Of a DNA stretch of 59,407 bases, positions 24,417 through 34,600 are shown one piece after another. This DNA comes from Candidatus Bathyarchaeota archaeon. GTDB lineage: Archaea; Thermoproteota; Bathyarchaeia; Bathyarchaeales; Bathycorpusculaceae. Location: contig JAOULW010000011.1 of the NCBI GenBank assembly GCA_029881805.1, positions 1 through 59,407 on the forward strand. Direction: 5' to 3'. Made by a program: the position numbers and the translations under genes. The notes beneath the pieces were generated by a model. It had not been told where the DNA came from, did no database searches, and saw only the letters and a list, made by a program, of their open reading frames with translations. Each line of letters starts with the position of its first letter. Position 1 is the first letter of the stretch.

Positions 24417-25850
24417 ATGAAAATTTCTCTCGTAAATGCTAGTCCAAATACGGGTTTTGATGAACGTGAACGAAGGAAATCAATTGCTTCATTTCCACCA
24501 TTAGGGATTTTGTATTTGGCCTCTGTGCTCAAAGAAACAGGCATAGAAGTGTCTGTTTTGGACCAACCAGCCGAAGGTCTTACAATGGGTGAAACGGTTA
24601 ATTGGGTGGAAAAGGAAGACCCAGACATTCTCGGTTTTTCAACATTTTCGAGTTCAGGTCGCACAGCCGCAGCAATCAGTCATGAAGTGAAAGAGAAAAA
24701 CCCTAATGTTATCATTTTGTTCGGTAACTATTACGCCACTTTCAATGCGGAACGAATTTTCAAAAAATATCCTTCTTCTGTCGATGTTACCGTTCGCGGA
24801 GAGGGGGAAAATACGATAATTGAACTTGTAGACTGCTTCGACAATAGAGGCAATCTCAAGGAAGTTCATGGAATAACTTTCAAAGATGGGGAGAAAATAG
24901 TTTCCACACCTGACCGCCCCTTGATAAAGGATTTAGATTCAATTCCTTTTCCAGACCGTAGACTAATCGACGCAGAATACCACTGTGATATTGCAGGGGC
25001 AAATGTGGCGCCAAAGAAGTTTACCAGCATTGTGTCTTCACGTGGATGCGTTTACAAATGTCGGTTTTGCAGTTGCACACGGTTCGCTCGTAACATGTGG
25101 AGGCCCAGATCTGTTGAAAATGTTCTAGAGGAACTGTGTTTTCTCGCTGGCGAGGGATATGAACAGTTCATCTTCACTGATGACAGTTTCACGCTGAACC
25201 AGAAAAGAGTAATCAAGCTTTGCAGAGCTATAAAGAAAGAAAAAATCGATATGGATTGGATTTGCGAAGGAAGAGTTGACAACTGCTCTTATGAAATGCT
25301 GCGGGAAATCGCAAAGGCAGGTTGCAAAGTCCTCTACTTCGGCATCGAGAGTGCAAATCAAAGAATCTTAGACTACTATAACAAGCAGACAACGCCTCAG
25401 CAATCTGAAGCTGCTGTAAAATCAGCCAGAAAGGCTCAAATAGACATTGTGGTCGGATCGTTTATTGTTGGCGCTCCGAACGAAACAAGAGAAGAAATTC
25501 AGAACACAATTGATTTTGCAAGACGAATATCGATAGATATACCTCAATTTAACATATTAGGTGTTTACCCTGGAACAGATCTCTGGAATGAATTTGAAGT
25601 TGCGGGGCTTCTGGACGGAGGGGAATATTGGGAGACAGGCATCGCGGTTTCTGAGATCTGTCCGACCGCGGTTCCGCTCGCGGAAATCAAACGGATGATT
25701 CATGATGCGTTTTACGGGTTTGTTCGTAGACCAAGCTTCATATTAGGGCAAGTAGCGAGAACGCTAAAAAGCTCATATCGAATGAGAGTGTTAATGGACA
25801 ACCTGAGCCAGATAGGTGAAATAAGAGAGGGTATACGCGCTGTTGCCTAG
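24417..25850 (+). CDS. B12-binding-domain radical SAM protein
   Basis: A 477-residue protein. The N-terminal cobalamin-binding-like domain has FPPLGILYLASVLKETGI (residues about 23-40), DILGFSTFSSSGRTA and IILFGNYYATFNAERI. The radical SAM core carries SRGCVYKCRFCSC (C-x3-C-x2-C, about residue 209). GIESANQRILDYYNKQTT and FIVGAPNETREEIQNT follow. This is the class that includes BchE-like cyclases and C-methylases of unactivated carbons, with substrate unknown here. It starts at ATG 103 bases after tRNA-Asn, and a T-rich stretch after the stop (25861-25875) may end the transcript. Confidence 0.88.
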   Translation: MKISLVNASPNTGFDERERRKSIASFPPLGILYLASVLKETGIEVSVLDQPAEGLTMGETVNWVEKEDPDILGFSTFSSSGRTAAAISHEVKEKNPNVIILFGNYYATFNAERIFKKYPSSVDVTVRGEGENTIIELVDCFDNRGNLKEVHGITFKDGEKIVSTPDRPLIKDLDSIPFPDRRLIDAEYHCDIAGANVAPKKFTSIVSSRGCVYKCRFCSCTRFARNMWRPRSVENVLEELCFLAGEGYEQFIFTDDSFTLNQKRVIKLCRAIKKEKIDMDWICEGRVDNCSYEMLREIAKAGCKVLYFGIESANQRILDYYNKQTTPQQSEAAVKSARKAQIDIVVGSFIVGAPNETREEIQNTIDFARRISIDIPQFNILGVYPGTDLWNEFEVAGLLDGGEYWETGIAVSEICPTAVPLAEIKRMIHDAFYGFVRRPSFILGQVARTLKSSYRMRVLMDNLSQIGEIREGIRAVA

Positions 25851-25970
25851 TTTCGAAGTCTCTTTTTTCTCTTTGGTTTCTAGTGTTAAAACCTGTTTTG
25901 ATTTGGAAATGGTGTTTGGTTCATGAAGCGTGGCGGTTTGTGTTTCGATGCTATGTGTAGTGCGTTAGTA

Positions 25971-26447
25971 CTACACAATCACGTTAAACTGCTGAAGCAC
26001 ATCCGCTTTCTCCATGATGTAATTACAGTAATGGCACTTCAGCAGTAGCGGGTCCTCATCTTCCACGTAGAATTTCGCTAAGACAGGCTCGTTGCTGTTG
26101 CTTATGCAAGCGGGATTAGCGCATTTAATAATGTTGTCAATTACTTTTGGTAGTTTGACTCTCTGCTTCTCTATGACCTTATAGTCGCGAATGATGTTGA
26201 TGGTTGCGTGTGGAGCCAACAAGGCAATTTTGTGCACTTCCTGTGGCTTAAGCGCTCTCCCTTCAACTTTAACTATGTCTTTGACTTTGAAGAGCTTGCT
26301 TGGCACGTTGATTGCGATTGTGATCACTCTTTTTTCCCGACCGGTTATTCCTAAAATCTTAGCGACATCCAAGGCATGTCCGCCTGTGATGTGGTCAATG
26401 ACCGTGCCGTCTTTGATTTTGGAAACGCGTAACTCCGTTTCGCTCAT
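25971..26447 (-). CDS. pyrI: Aspartate carbamoyltransferase regulatory subunit
   Basis: A 158-residue subunit, full length. The N-terminal allosteric domain has VSKIKDGTVIDHITGGHALDV, which holds the nucleotide-binding residues of PyrI. The C-terminal zinc domain has CANPACISNSNEP and LLKCHYCNYIME, with the four zinc cysteines. It binds CTP/ATP and contacts PyrB in de novo pyrimidine synthesis. Unusually it is divergent from pyrB rather than downstream of it. A TATA-like CTTTTATCC lies upstream on its strand around 26488-26496. Confidence 0.95.
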   Translation of the reverse strand: MSETELRVSKIKDGTVIDHITGGHALDVAKILGITGREKRVITIAINVPSKLFKVKDIVKVEGRALKPQEVHKIALLAPHATINIIRDYKVIEKQRVKLPKVIDNIIKCANPACISNSNEPVLAKFYVEDEDPLLLKCHYCNYIMEKADVLQQFNVIV

Positions 26448-26562
26448 ACTCAGCCCCTATTTAGGAAGGCTATATCGCAAACAGGGATAAAAGATTTTAA
26501 TTTTGACGCCGGTTTGGACGGTTTTACGCTTTTGATAAAAAGTTATTTAGAAGTTGCGCTGA

Positions 26563-27501
<939 letters not shown>

Positions 27502-27508
27502 CAGAAAC

Positions 27509-29719
27509 TCATGTTAATGCGAATCTGTCTAAGGCAGTCAACGTGCCAATTGAGCCGCATGAAGGACATTTACGCAGTAAACCAAACCAGCTTTTTTTGC
27601 AGTTTTGGCAATAAGTAAATTTGCGGTTGTACGTGAAAAGCTCTACGTTATGGTTTTCAATAAGTTGTCTTGTCAAGGAGGCAAGATCATCGGATTTGAA
27701 TTCCACTCCTCCAAGCTCTATTACAGTCATGCTTCCGCCCACGTTTAACCCGCTTAGTCTTTGATCAACGGCTAGCGACTCAGGAGAAATATTGCCATTC
27801 TGCAAATTTAGCTTCATAATCGTGGAATAGAATGGTTTTTCTCTTGTTCCCGAAAACTTCACTCTCGCAATGCCACATTTTTCGATATCCAACTCCGCCA
27901 ATCTTGCAGAAGCCTCAAAACTTGGCAATATGGCCGGAACCACACGTTTTCCCCGCCTTCTACCAATTTTGTGAGTAAAAGCCACTATGTTCTGGATGAT
28001 TTCTCCAGCGAAATCTAATGTTTTCTTGTTGTGGATATTTTCTTCGTAAAAGAATTCTGAGGCCTCCTCAAACCCTGCGAAATTTATTATTCGAGAACAA
28101 TTTTCGAGTCTGAAGTACTGGTCACCGTTGGCGCTTTGCATGATAAACGGAAGCACGCCTTTACCGTAATGTCTAAGCATTCTGTACTTGATTTCTAAGG
28201 CGCGCATTGCCATCTCCAACCTCTCTTTTAGAATCTCGAAAAATTTTGTTCTATCCTTCTCGCACTCGTAGGCGATGCGTGGCACGTTGACTGTCACGAC
28301 CCCAAGGCAACCAGTGCGCAAAGTGTCTGTTTCCCAGTCTTCGTTCAAATTTGCCTCGAGTTTGCATCCAGCAGCAGAAAAAACAGAGTGTTTTTGTTTC
28401 TTTTCGGACAAATTGGCAAAATACAGCATTCCTTTTCCAGCGGCTAAGGTGTGTGCTTTTCGAAACAGGGCGTTTGCTCGTTCATCAGTGAAGACTTCTG
28501 GGCGGATTTTCAGAATCAATTTAGCATTAGTTAACGATTTAGCTGCACTTTCCTCGGCGAATATTTCAAGGAAAAGCGAGGCTAAAAGTTGGCATTTTTC
28601 GACAAAATCCCCGTATTTGCCGGCAGGTTTTCCAGAAGGACCTAGAGCCGGTTTCTCGTTGACAAAATCTGGAACAGTAAGCTCTAGGCCTAAGGAAGCA
28701 TTCACATGTTGGTTTATGTTTGAAATGAATAAGCGTAAAGAATCTTTGATTCTGGCTGAATCTAAATTCCTTACGAAAGGAGCGAGAAAAACGTTAAGGT
28801 AATCAAACGTCTGCGTTTCTTCCAATTCCTTTGCCGAATGTAGAAGAACGTTGAATATTAGCGACAAGGCCGACTCAAGGCTTTGGGGTGGTGGATAAGC
28901 AGGTTGAGCAGCGTCCGTCTTTTCTAGATTTAGACCATTCTGAAGGAAAAATCGTAGGTCGTGCATTATTTCAGTTGGCTTGAGAATCCAGCTGCTTAAG
29001 CCGTTTATATGTAGAGAACCGGATAAATGTGCGTCTGCGATGTCTCTTGGAAGAATGTTCAGAAGGATGTACTCTTCGAGAACAGTTTTTCCAGCCATCT
29101 CGTGTAGTGATGCGGAGGTGAGAGGTGTTTTAGCCTTGGTGTCCATTAAAGAGGCGACTTGATAGACAGGCAGGCCTAAGCGAGTGAGCTTGTGGCGATA
29201 TTCTTCTAGGTCCTTCTCGATTAAGATTGCATTTACGACTTCTCTGATGAGGGGAGCTGTCAAGTATTTTGTTTTTGATTTGAGTAGCCGTTTTTCTGCT
29301 TCTTTGGCTACTTTTTTGGCTAGCTCAGCGGGCATTTTGGCCTCTTTTGTGAGAGCATTCGCGATTTTGTTTGCGTCAAATTCTTGCAGTGCAAATCGAG
29401 AAGTGCGGACAAGCATGCCTTTTGGTTTGAAGGCTTTCTTTTCGATTTTGTCTGCGATGTCAATGACCATTATGCCGAGTTCGGTTAGACAATATTTCCT
29501 TGATTCTATGTCTACTTCGATCAAATCTGCCTTGAGCAAAAACTTCAGGTGGTAAGCAAATCTTCCTGCGTCGCTGGTCGGGTTCATCTTGAGCGAACTC
29601 ATCAACTCGGTATAAGAGAGAGAGCCTCTGTCAAAAAGCAGGTTCAGAATTTGTAGTCTGATAGGTGATGAAACAGCCTTGAGTATTTTGACTCCTCGCA
29701 CTCGGCGTGCAGTAGACAA
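27509..29719 (-). CDS. NrdD-like protein with ArsR-type HTH and ATP-cone, no glycyl-radical segment
   Basis: A 736-residue fusion. Residues about 1-80 are an ArsR-like winged helix (AVSSPIRLQILNLLFDRGSLSYTELM, then AYHLKFLLKADLI). Residues about 92-180 match an ATP-cone (LQEFDANKIANALTKEA ... TAPLIREVVNAILIEKDL). Residues about 195-700 follow anaerobic (class III) ribonucleotide reductase: SGSLHINGLSSWIL, the FVNEKPALGPSGKPAGKYGDF region, VVTVNVPRIAYEC. Near the end is a zinc ribbon (C704, C707, C718, C721). The chain stops 15 residues after the last Cys, where real NrdD continues into the RVxGY glycyl-radical loop. The N-terminal cysteine of the usual PFCQDWDLR is also missing (KPTEIMHDLR). 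It is therefore unlikely to be a working reductase and may be a nucleotide-sensing DNA-binding regulator. It starts at TTG. Confidence 0.85.
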   Translation of the reverse strand: MSTARRVRGVKILKAVSSPIRLQILNLLFDRGSLSYTELMSSLKMNPTSDAGRFAYHLKFLLKADLIEVDIESRKYCLTELGIMVIDIADKIEKKAFKPKGMLVRTSRFALQEFDANKIANALTKEAKMPAELAKKVAKEAEKRLLKSKTKYLTAPLIREVVNAILIEKDLEEYRHKLTRLGLPVYQVASLMDTKAKTPLTSASLHEMAGKTVLEEYILLNILPRDIADAHLSGSLHINGLSSWILKPTEIMHDLRFFLQNGLNLEKTDAAQPAYPPPQSLESALSLIFNVLLHSAKELEETQTFDYLNVFLAPFVRNLDSARIKDSLRLFISNINQHVNASLGLELTVPDFVNEKPALGPSGKPAGKYGDFVEKCQLLASLFLEIFAEESAAKSLTNAKLILKIRPEVFTDERANALFRKAHTLAAGKGMLYFANLSEKKQKHSVFSAAGCKLEANLNEDWETDTLRTGCLGVVTVNVPRIAYECEKDRTKFFEILKERLEMAMRALEIKYRMLRHYGKGVLPFIMQSANGDQYFRLENCSRIINFAGFEEASEFFYEENIHNKKTLDFAGEIIQNIVAFTHKIGRRRGKRVVPAILPSFEASARLAELDIEKCGIARVKFSGTREKPFYSTIMKLNLQNGNISPESLAVDQRLSGLNVGGSMTVIELGGVEFKSDDLASLTRQLIENHNVELFTYNRKFTYCQNCKKSWFGLLRKCPSCGSIGTLTALDRFALT

Positions 29720-29749
29720 GCCTATTCAGGTCCCCCTCGCGGTAAGCGT

Positions 29750-29758
29750 ATTATTTAG
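29750..29758 (-). promoter_or_regulatory. TATA-like box of the NrdD-like gene
   Basis: On the minus strand CTAAATAAT lies 31-39 bases before the TTG at 29719, so the leader would be very short. Confidence 0.45.
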
Positions 29759-29826
29759 AGGTAAGAGTTTAAAGGTGTTAGGGAACACTTATTTTTGTGA
29801 CGTTTACATGATGAGTCTAATCTGAT

Positions 29827-29901
29827 GGGGCTGTCGGCTAGCTTGGTCTAGGCTATGAGCCTCGGGCGCTCGTGACCCCGGTTCAAATCCGGGCAGCCCC
29901 A
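29827..29901 (+). tRNA. tRNA-Pro (anticodon CGG)
   Basis: The acceptor GGGGCTG pairs with CAGCCCC, with discriminator A. The anticodon arm TGAGC-CTCGGGC-GCTCG gives CGG (proline CCG), with the usual T33 and G37. The T arm is CCCGG-TTCAAAT-CCGGG. The D stem pairs partly by G-T wobble. There is no intron, and CCA is not encoded (ATTA follows). Confidence 0.92.
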
Positions 29902-30078
29902 TTATCGACTATGAACCCGTCTAGGTATGGGGATATAGCGACTCAAATCGATTCAGACTCAAATCCCGTGAGAATTACTTGATCATGAATCAATCTGTAA
30001 ATCTCTTCTTAACGTGGTGCACTGAGAAAAAGAATCCTGAATAGTCACTTATTTATGTGGACTCAGCAACGGAAAAAG

Positions 30079-30198
30079 ATGTCATCCGCCGGAGAGGTTG
30101 CGCTTGCTGTCGTGATCATAGCGGTTTACACGGTTGTTTCCATTTCGATAGCGAGTGTCAGACTCTTTAAGTCATATGAAGCAAAAAAGACTGGTTAA
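30079..30198 (+). CDS. 39-residue single-helix membrane peptide
   Basis: A short frame read directly from the sequence: ATG at 30079, TAA at 30196-30198. Product: MSSAGEVALAVVIIAVYT, continuing VVSISIASVRLF and ending SYEAKKTG. It has one clear transmembrane helix (about residues 6-29) and a basic tail, like small inner-membrane peptides. Ribosome-binding evidence is weak (GGAAAAAG just before the start). It lies between tRNA-Pro and the ABC transporter genes on the opposite strand. Confidence 0.4.
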   Translation: MSSAGEVALAVVIIAVYTVVSISIASVRLFKSYEAKKTG

Positions 30199-30226
30199 CA
30201 TAAAACTTAGGAATTGCTTCTTGACG

Positions 30227-31906
30227 CTAAACTTCGGCTTTGGTTAGGAACTCAGCTGCGTTTTTAAATGCCATTCTATAAAACACGAAAGTTATGACAA
30301 AAGCTATGACAGCGCTTATAGAGATTGCAACGTAGACATCTATTTCTGGCAGAGGTATAGTGAAGGGTAGGCTAATCAAAGACATTGCGTATGGAATGAG
30401 AGGAGAAACTGTAACAACGGCTAGCAGCATGCACATTAATGTGTTGATGACTGATGTTAAAGGTCTCACCATCCTGGGTCTTGGAGTTTCAACGAAATCG
30501 GCGCCTTTTATTCCTGCTCTGAGAGAAACAGCCCCTAAAGCGAAGATTAGAAACGTGGACTCTATCAATAGCGTAAAAGCTAGCTGCAGCGATGGACGAG
30601 TCACCAGAATTCCAATAGCACCACAGATTAGCATTACTGCAAATGAGAGAATGCACATGAAGGCGTATTTGCATTTGACAAGGCTGCGTGTGGTGATTGG
30701 TGAAGAATAGAAAAGCCACACTGACGAGCCTTCCTCACCAATAATCATAATGCCCACCATCATAGCCATTAACGGTCCAGGCGCTAATAGTATCCATGCG
30801 ACTAAGAAGAGCGAAGCTTCTGAGGGTACAGACGCACCTAACATTCCTAAATACTGCATCAAAGGTGCAATAATAATAATTATGGGCATTATGAAAGTGT
30901 ACATAAGTTCCCTTCGTCTTGTGAAAGCCTTAAAATCTTTCCTTATCACAGCTGCCTCTAACGAGGAAAAACCAAATTTTCCCAATAAACTAGTTTTTGG
31001 AACGTAAACTCCTTTCGAGACAGTTATCGCTGGCGGCTCATACAACCCAAATCTGGTGTTAAACTTGACAGCCAAATAGAATAGGAGTAAAATAAACGCA
31101 ATTGAAGCCAACGAAAAAATAATTGTTTGCACAGTCAGTCCGTTTATGAAAGAAGACAAAGTCATGCCCAACCACACATATGGAAAGAACCAGACAGCTC
31201 CTTGGACACCAGTAACTGTTTCAATAATTGTGATTAAGCCAGAGCCAGATGAAATGGAAAACCAAACAATATAGAAGACTACTAGGAACAGCAGAGAACC
31301 GAGAAATCTCACCCAAATAGCCACTTTCCCAGAAGACTTGTAAACAGAGCCTGTAATTCTAACCTGCAAGACTCTGAAAATTTCTGTTGTTGTACTAGCC
31401 AAGAAGGCACTGGCCAACAAGGCGAGAATTGTGATCGTGGCTAAGGGCAGTTCTGCCAGAAAAATGGATAAAGAAAAAACGGCAGTGCTCAACAGGACAA
31501 TGGAGGCCAAGGGTAAACCAATGATGTGAGCAAAGGAAGCGGCCAAGGTGTGTTCTCCCCAAGTGATGGGTAACCAGTAGGGAGGCTGAATTGAAACCTT
31601 AATTCCTGACCGTTGGATCTGTCCCATCATGGTGAAGACTAGGCTGTAAAGAAGAACTATGGTCGGAAGGGATGTGAAAAGTTGTTGAGCAGTCTGATGG
31701 AGCAAGGTTTTCTCTTCGGAGACAGGCAATCTTGAATACAAGTTTCCGACGGCTAATCCCACCAGTAATCCTATTATGCACGCTCCACCATACAGCAAAT
31801 ACTGATAGATTCTCCTTTCCTTGTATCTTCTGAAAATCCCTGCTCTAATTAATCGTCCAGATTTTACGTCAACGCTTATAAGCCTAAGAACGTTTTTCAA
31901 GTTCAC
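30227..31906 (-). CDS. ABC-2-type exporter permease
   Basis: A 559-residue integral membrane protein with about twelve to fourteen hydrophobic segments. After a basic cytosolic N-terminus (RRYKERRIYQY) come helices from about residue 33. A large cytosolic loop near the middle (about residues 290-330, EAAVIRKDFKAFTRRRELM) is a typical feature of ABC-2 permeases before a TM pair. Its start overlaps the stop of the ATPase gene by 4 bases, so the two form one transporter. The substrate is unknown. Confidence 0.82.
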   Translation of the reverse strand: MNLKNVLRLISVDVKSGRLIRAGIFRRYKERRIYQYLLYGGACIIGLLVGLAVGNLYSRLPVSEEKTLLHQTAQQLFTSLPTIVLLYSLVFTMMGQIQRSGIKVSIQPPYWLPITWGEHTLAASFAHIIGLPLASIVLLSTAVFSLSIFLAELPLATITILALLASAFLASTTTEIFRVLQVRITGSVYKSSGKVAIWVRFLGSLLFLVVFYIVWFSISSGSGLITIIETVTGVQGAVWFFPYVWLGMTLSSFINGLTVQTIIFSLASIAFILLLFYLAVKFNTRFGLYEPPAITVSKGVYVPKTSLLGKFGFSSLEAAVIRKDFKAFTRRRELMYTFIMPIIIIIAPLMQYLGMLGASVPSEASLFLVAWILLAPGPLMAMMVGIMIIGEEGSSVWLFYSSPITTRSLVKCKYAFMCILSFAVMLICGAIGILVTRPSLQLAFTLLIESTFLIFALGAVSLRAGIKGADFVETPRPRMVRPLTSVINTLMCMLLAVVTVSPLIPYAMSLISLPFTIPLPEIDVYVAISISAVIAFVITFVFYRMAFKNAAEFLTKAEV

Positions 31907-32682
31907 TTCAAAAGCGCCTCGACAATCTCTTTTATGGCTCCTGTTCCTGTGAGTTTTAGAAAAACATCTTCCAGATTTGACCCGGGCAGCTGCGCCTTCT
32001 TTCTAAGTTCTTCCATGTTGCCTAAAGCCAGGATTCTTCCTTCGTATAGGATGGCTATGCGGTCACACATTGCTTGGGCAATTTCTAGAACATGTGTGGA
32101 CAAAATGGCTGTTACTCCTTTAGCGGCTAGTTCGCGCAAGAGGTCCTTTACAATTCTAGCTGACTTTGGATCTAAAGCGTTCAATGGTTCATCTAAGATG
32201 AGTAGTTTTGGTTTGTGGAGGAAGGCTGAAATTAGGGCAATTTTCTGTTTCATTCCTTGCGAGTAGCTGCTTATCATGTCGCCTTCTCTTCCCTCTAAAT
32301 CAAGAGCCTCCAAATACTCTTCTATTCGCGTCTTCTTGTCTGAGGCGTTTATTCCGTAAATGTCACCGGTAAAATCGAGATATTCAAGCCCAGTTAAGAA
32401 TTCATAAAGCCGTGGGCTTTCAGGAACATATCCTACCAATCTTTTAATCGCCACTGGATCTTCTTCTGCATTTATGCCTAAAACCTTCATGGATCCAGAG
32501 TCGGGTTTAACTAGTCCAAGAATAATTTTCAGTGTTGTGGATTTTCCTGAACCATTCGGGCCTAGAAGACCAAGGATTTCTCCGTATTTGATGTCTAAAT
32601 CTATGTAGTCTACAGCCACTATGTCAGCGTAGCGTTTGGCAATTCCTCTCAATTCTGCAGCGTATTCGCCTGTTGCAACCAT
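31903..32682 (-). CDS. ABC transporter ATPase
   Basis: A 259-residue nucleotide-binding subunit. Walker A is LGPNGSGKSTTLK (about residues 38-50), the Q-loop is in VGYVPESPRLYEF, and the signature is SSYSQGMKQK, the SxSQGM form common in ABC-2 exporters. Walker B is LLILDEPLNALD and the H-loop LSTHVLE. It is first of a two-gene operon with the permease. A PadR-family regulator gene lies about 320 bases upstream on the same strand. Confidence 0.93.
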   Translation of the reverse strand: MVATGEYAAELRGIAKRYADIVAVDYIDLDIKYGEILGLLGPNGSGKSTTLKIILGLVKPDSGSMKVLGINAEEDPVAIKRLVGYVPESPRLYEFLTGLEYLDFTGDIYGINASDKKTRIEEYLEALDLEGREGDMISSYSQGMKQKIALISAFLHKPKLLILDEPLNALDPKSARIVKDLLRELAAKGVTAILSTHVLEIAQAMCDRIAILYEGRILALGNMEELRKKAQLPGSNLEDVFLKLTGTGAIKEIVEALLK

Positions 32683-33004
32683 ACGCCATCATCTAATAAT
32701 GAGTAGAGAAAAAGAGAGTATTTAACGGTTCAATGGAAGATCACTTCACGCCCCTATTTTGGTATTAGCCCCGTCGGACCAGCTCTCGAACATCAGCTAA
32801 TGAAGTTTGATGGCAAGGTGAACCTTTCTTTTCTCGCGCCCTGACTGTCTGCACCTGCAGGATCCAATCACCCTGAGTTGGGTTCTGAACTCATTTGGGT
32901 ATGGGGACGGACAGCCCCACTGAAAATTGGCTTCTTTCTGAATGCGATTTTGATTGGTTCTCAGGAGGTGTCTGTTTAAACGAAAAAGTCGTTAAAGCGG
33001 CTCT
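32683..33004. other. Spacer between the ABC operon and the PadR gene
   Basis: No gene is visible. Two small hairpins are seen: TGAGTT-8-AACTCA at about 32872-32891, and TGGGG-8-CCCCA at about 32898-32915. The second ends in a string (CGGACAGCCCCA) resembling the 3' end of the tRNA-Pro at 29890-29901 with one mismatch. These may be remnants of a tRNA-like sequence. Confidence 0.35.
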
Positions 33005-33331
33005 TCACTTCCCAAGCGTGCAATCTACGAGGTGATGAACCTTGTCAAGGTTGCCCAAGATGCCTTGGATTTCTTCTTCTCCCATTTTAGTTAGCTTAAA
33101 TGTCCTTTTGCCTTTTCTTATGTCTTCTTGAACTAGGTTTTCTCTCTCCATTGAATACAGCATGGAATACACTACTCCAGGAGAAAGAACTACGCGGAAT
33201 TTGTTGCGGAACAATATGATGATTTCGTAGCCACTCATACTTGAGTGGTTTCTCAGTTCTTTGAGTATCAATAAGTCCAAGAAGTTTTTGACGATGCGCT
33301 TACGCATTTCTATGGGAAACCTTAATCTCAA
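33005..33331 (-). CDS. PadR-family transcriptional regulator
   Basis: About 108 residues. The PadR winged-helix pattern is clear: NFLDLLILKELRNHSSMSGYEII, FRVVLSPGVVYSMLYSMERENLV and RKGKRTFKLTKMGEEEI. I take the TTG at 33331 as start, because GGGGGAG lies seven bases before it; the frame is open for nine more codons. PadR proteins usually repress nearby efflux genes, and the ABC-2 exporter downstream on the same strand is the obvious target. That link is inference. Confidence 0.85.
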   Translation of the reverse strand: MRLRFPIEMRKRIVKNFLDLLILKELRNHSSMSGYEIIILFRNKFRVVLSPGVVYSMLYSMERENLVQEDIRKGKRTFKLTKMGEEEIQGILGNLDKVHHLVDCTLGK

Positions 33332-33431
33332 GTTTATTCTCCCCCTTCTTTTTTGCAATCTCTGTTATATTTCTTGCAAATTTGAAAATAAGACTTTCGC
33401 AAGAAGAACATAGTAAAATGCATCAGAAACG

Positions 33432-34568
33432 TCAAGATGTTCTGCTGATGTCTTTCAGTTGTTTGATTTTCTCCTCGAGGTTGTATGTCCATTTTCCATT
33501 CTTGAAATATTCGTAGGATATTGTCTGCCTTCTGTAGGATGTTGGGTCTAAGGTCACGTAAAAAAGATCTTTGATTAAACCTTTGGAATAGAGGCGGTTC
33601 AGTGATTCGATTAGGTTTGGGAACTCTGTTTTCAGAATGTACATGTTAGCGATTAGCGAGTTTTCGTTTAGGACTTTTGAGCTGCTTACCATGAAGGGCT
33701 TTTTGTTGGATGCGTTGACGAATTTGACTAAGGCTTTTCCATTTTTGAAGTCGATGATGAACGTGTACAGGTCAGAGAGTTGTGGTGGATATGGGTAGAC
33801 GTCGATGTTGTAGTTGATGATTAGGTTTCTTTGGATGATGTGTTTTTTGTAGCGGTTGCCTATGCTTTGCGGAGTGATGTTGACCACTTTTGTCAGTTCT
33901 TTGAGGCCTGCGGCTCCGTTCTTCTCAAGTTCTTTCAATATTAGCAGATCGGTCTTGTCTGCCATGACGGAGTAGTCCTTTGGGTCTTTCAAGGCTTGTG
34001 GCAAACCGTCTGAACATTTGAGGATTTCGTCGATCCATTTTTTCCAGCGGAAGCGCCATTCTTTTCTTTCGAAATCGTACCATGAGAAAATGGGGGGATT
34101 GACTTCTGAGTTGGTGACCCAGAGAAATCGGTGGTTTGGAAAAATCTTCATTTGGGCGGCTTTTTCCCAGTATTTTTGCAATTCTGTTTTATGCGTGAAC
34201 GGAAACGCAAAATAGGCGCAGTATCCGTCCATTTTTCCGTAGCATCTTATTATGTACGTCCAGTAATCCGTGTTCAGGATTGCCTTGAGCAGTTTTTCGT
34301 GATGTCCGATGTGGGCCTCGGCGGCCAAGAATCCCTTGATTAAGCCAAGCTTGGGCATGTTCAAATTGGCGTTGATTAGAAGTAGGCCGTCCTTGACCAT
34401 TTTGTTTAGTCGAAATCGAACGGTTGTGATGGGTAGGCCTAGTGATTTGGCTAGGACGCTCAGGTTTCTTGGACCGTGCTCTGCGAGTCCCTCAAGTATG
34501 GCCGCGTTTGTGCGGTCTAAAAACTTGAAGTAGTAGAAAAAGCGTTGCACGTCTTTTGGTGGCATCAT
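33432..34568 (-). CDS. Two-HTH Lrp-like regulatory protein
   Basis: A 378-residue protein with two helix-turn-helix units. The first is at about residues 18-60 (FLDRTNAAILEGLAEHG ... TTVRFRLNKMVKDGLL), the second at about residues 210-250 (TDLLILKELEKNGAAGLK ... SIGNRYKKHII). Both are followed by alpha-beta stretches like Lrp/AsnC effector domains, as if two Lrp proteins were fused. Proteins of this plan are known in several archaeal lineages with unknown targets. It lies 101 bases upstream of the PadR gene on the same strand. Confidence 0.7.
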   Translation of the reverse strand: MMPPKDVQRFFYYFKFLDRTNAAILEGLAEHGPRNLSVLAKSLGLPITTVRFRLNKMVKDGLLLINANLNMPKLGLIKGFLAAEAHIGHHEKLLKAILNTDYWTYIIRCYGKMDGYCAYFAFPFTHKTELQKYWEKAAQMKIFPNHRFLWVTNSEVNPPIFSWYDFERKEWRFRWKKWIDEILKCSDGLPQALKDPKDYSVMADKTDLLILKELEKNGAAGLKELTKVVNITPQSIGNRYKKHIIQRNLIINYNIDVYPYPPQLSDLYTFIIDFKNGKALVKFVNASNKKPFMVSSSKVLNENSLIANMYILKTEFPNLIESLNRLYSKGLIKDLFYVTLDPTSYRRQTISYEYFKNGKWTYNLEEKIKQLKDISRTS

Positions 34569-34600
34569 GGTGCTTCAGCCTGGTTTTGAATAGTTAAGTT

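Noticed and set aside
32872-32915. Hairpins and a near-match to the tRNA-Pro 3' end, suggesting an attachment-site duplicate
   Set aside because: Only 12 of 13 bases match, much of it the acceptor stem's own symmetry, and no integrase lies between the copies.
34018-34533. Plus-strand frames opposite the two-HTH regulator
   Set aside because: They are shadows of the minus-strand coding sequence, lacking starts with ribosome sites and domain patterns.
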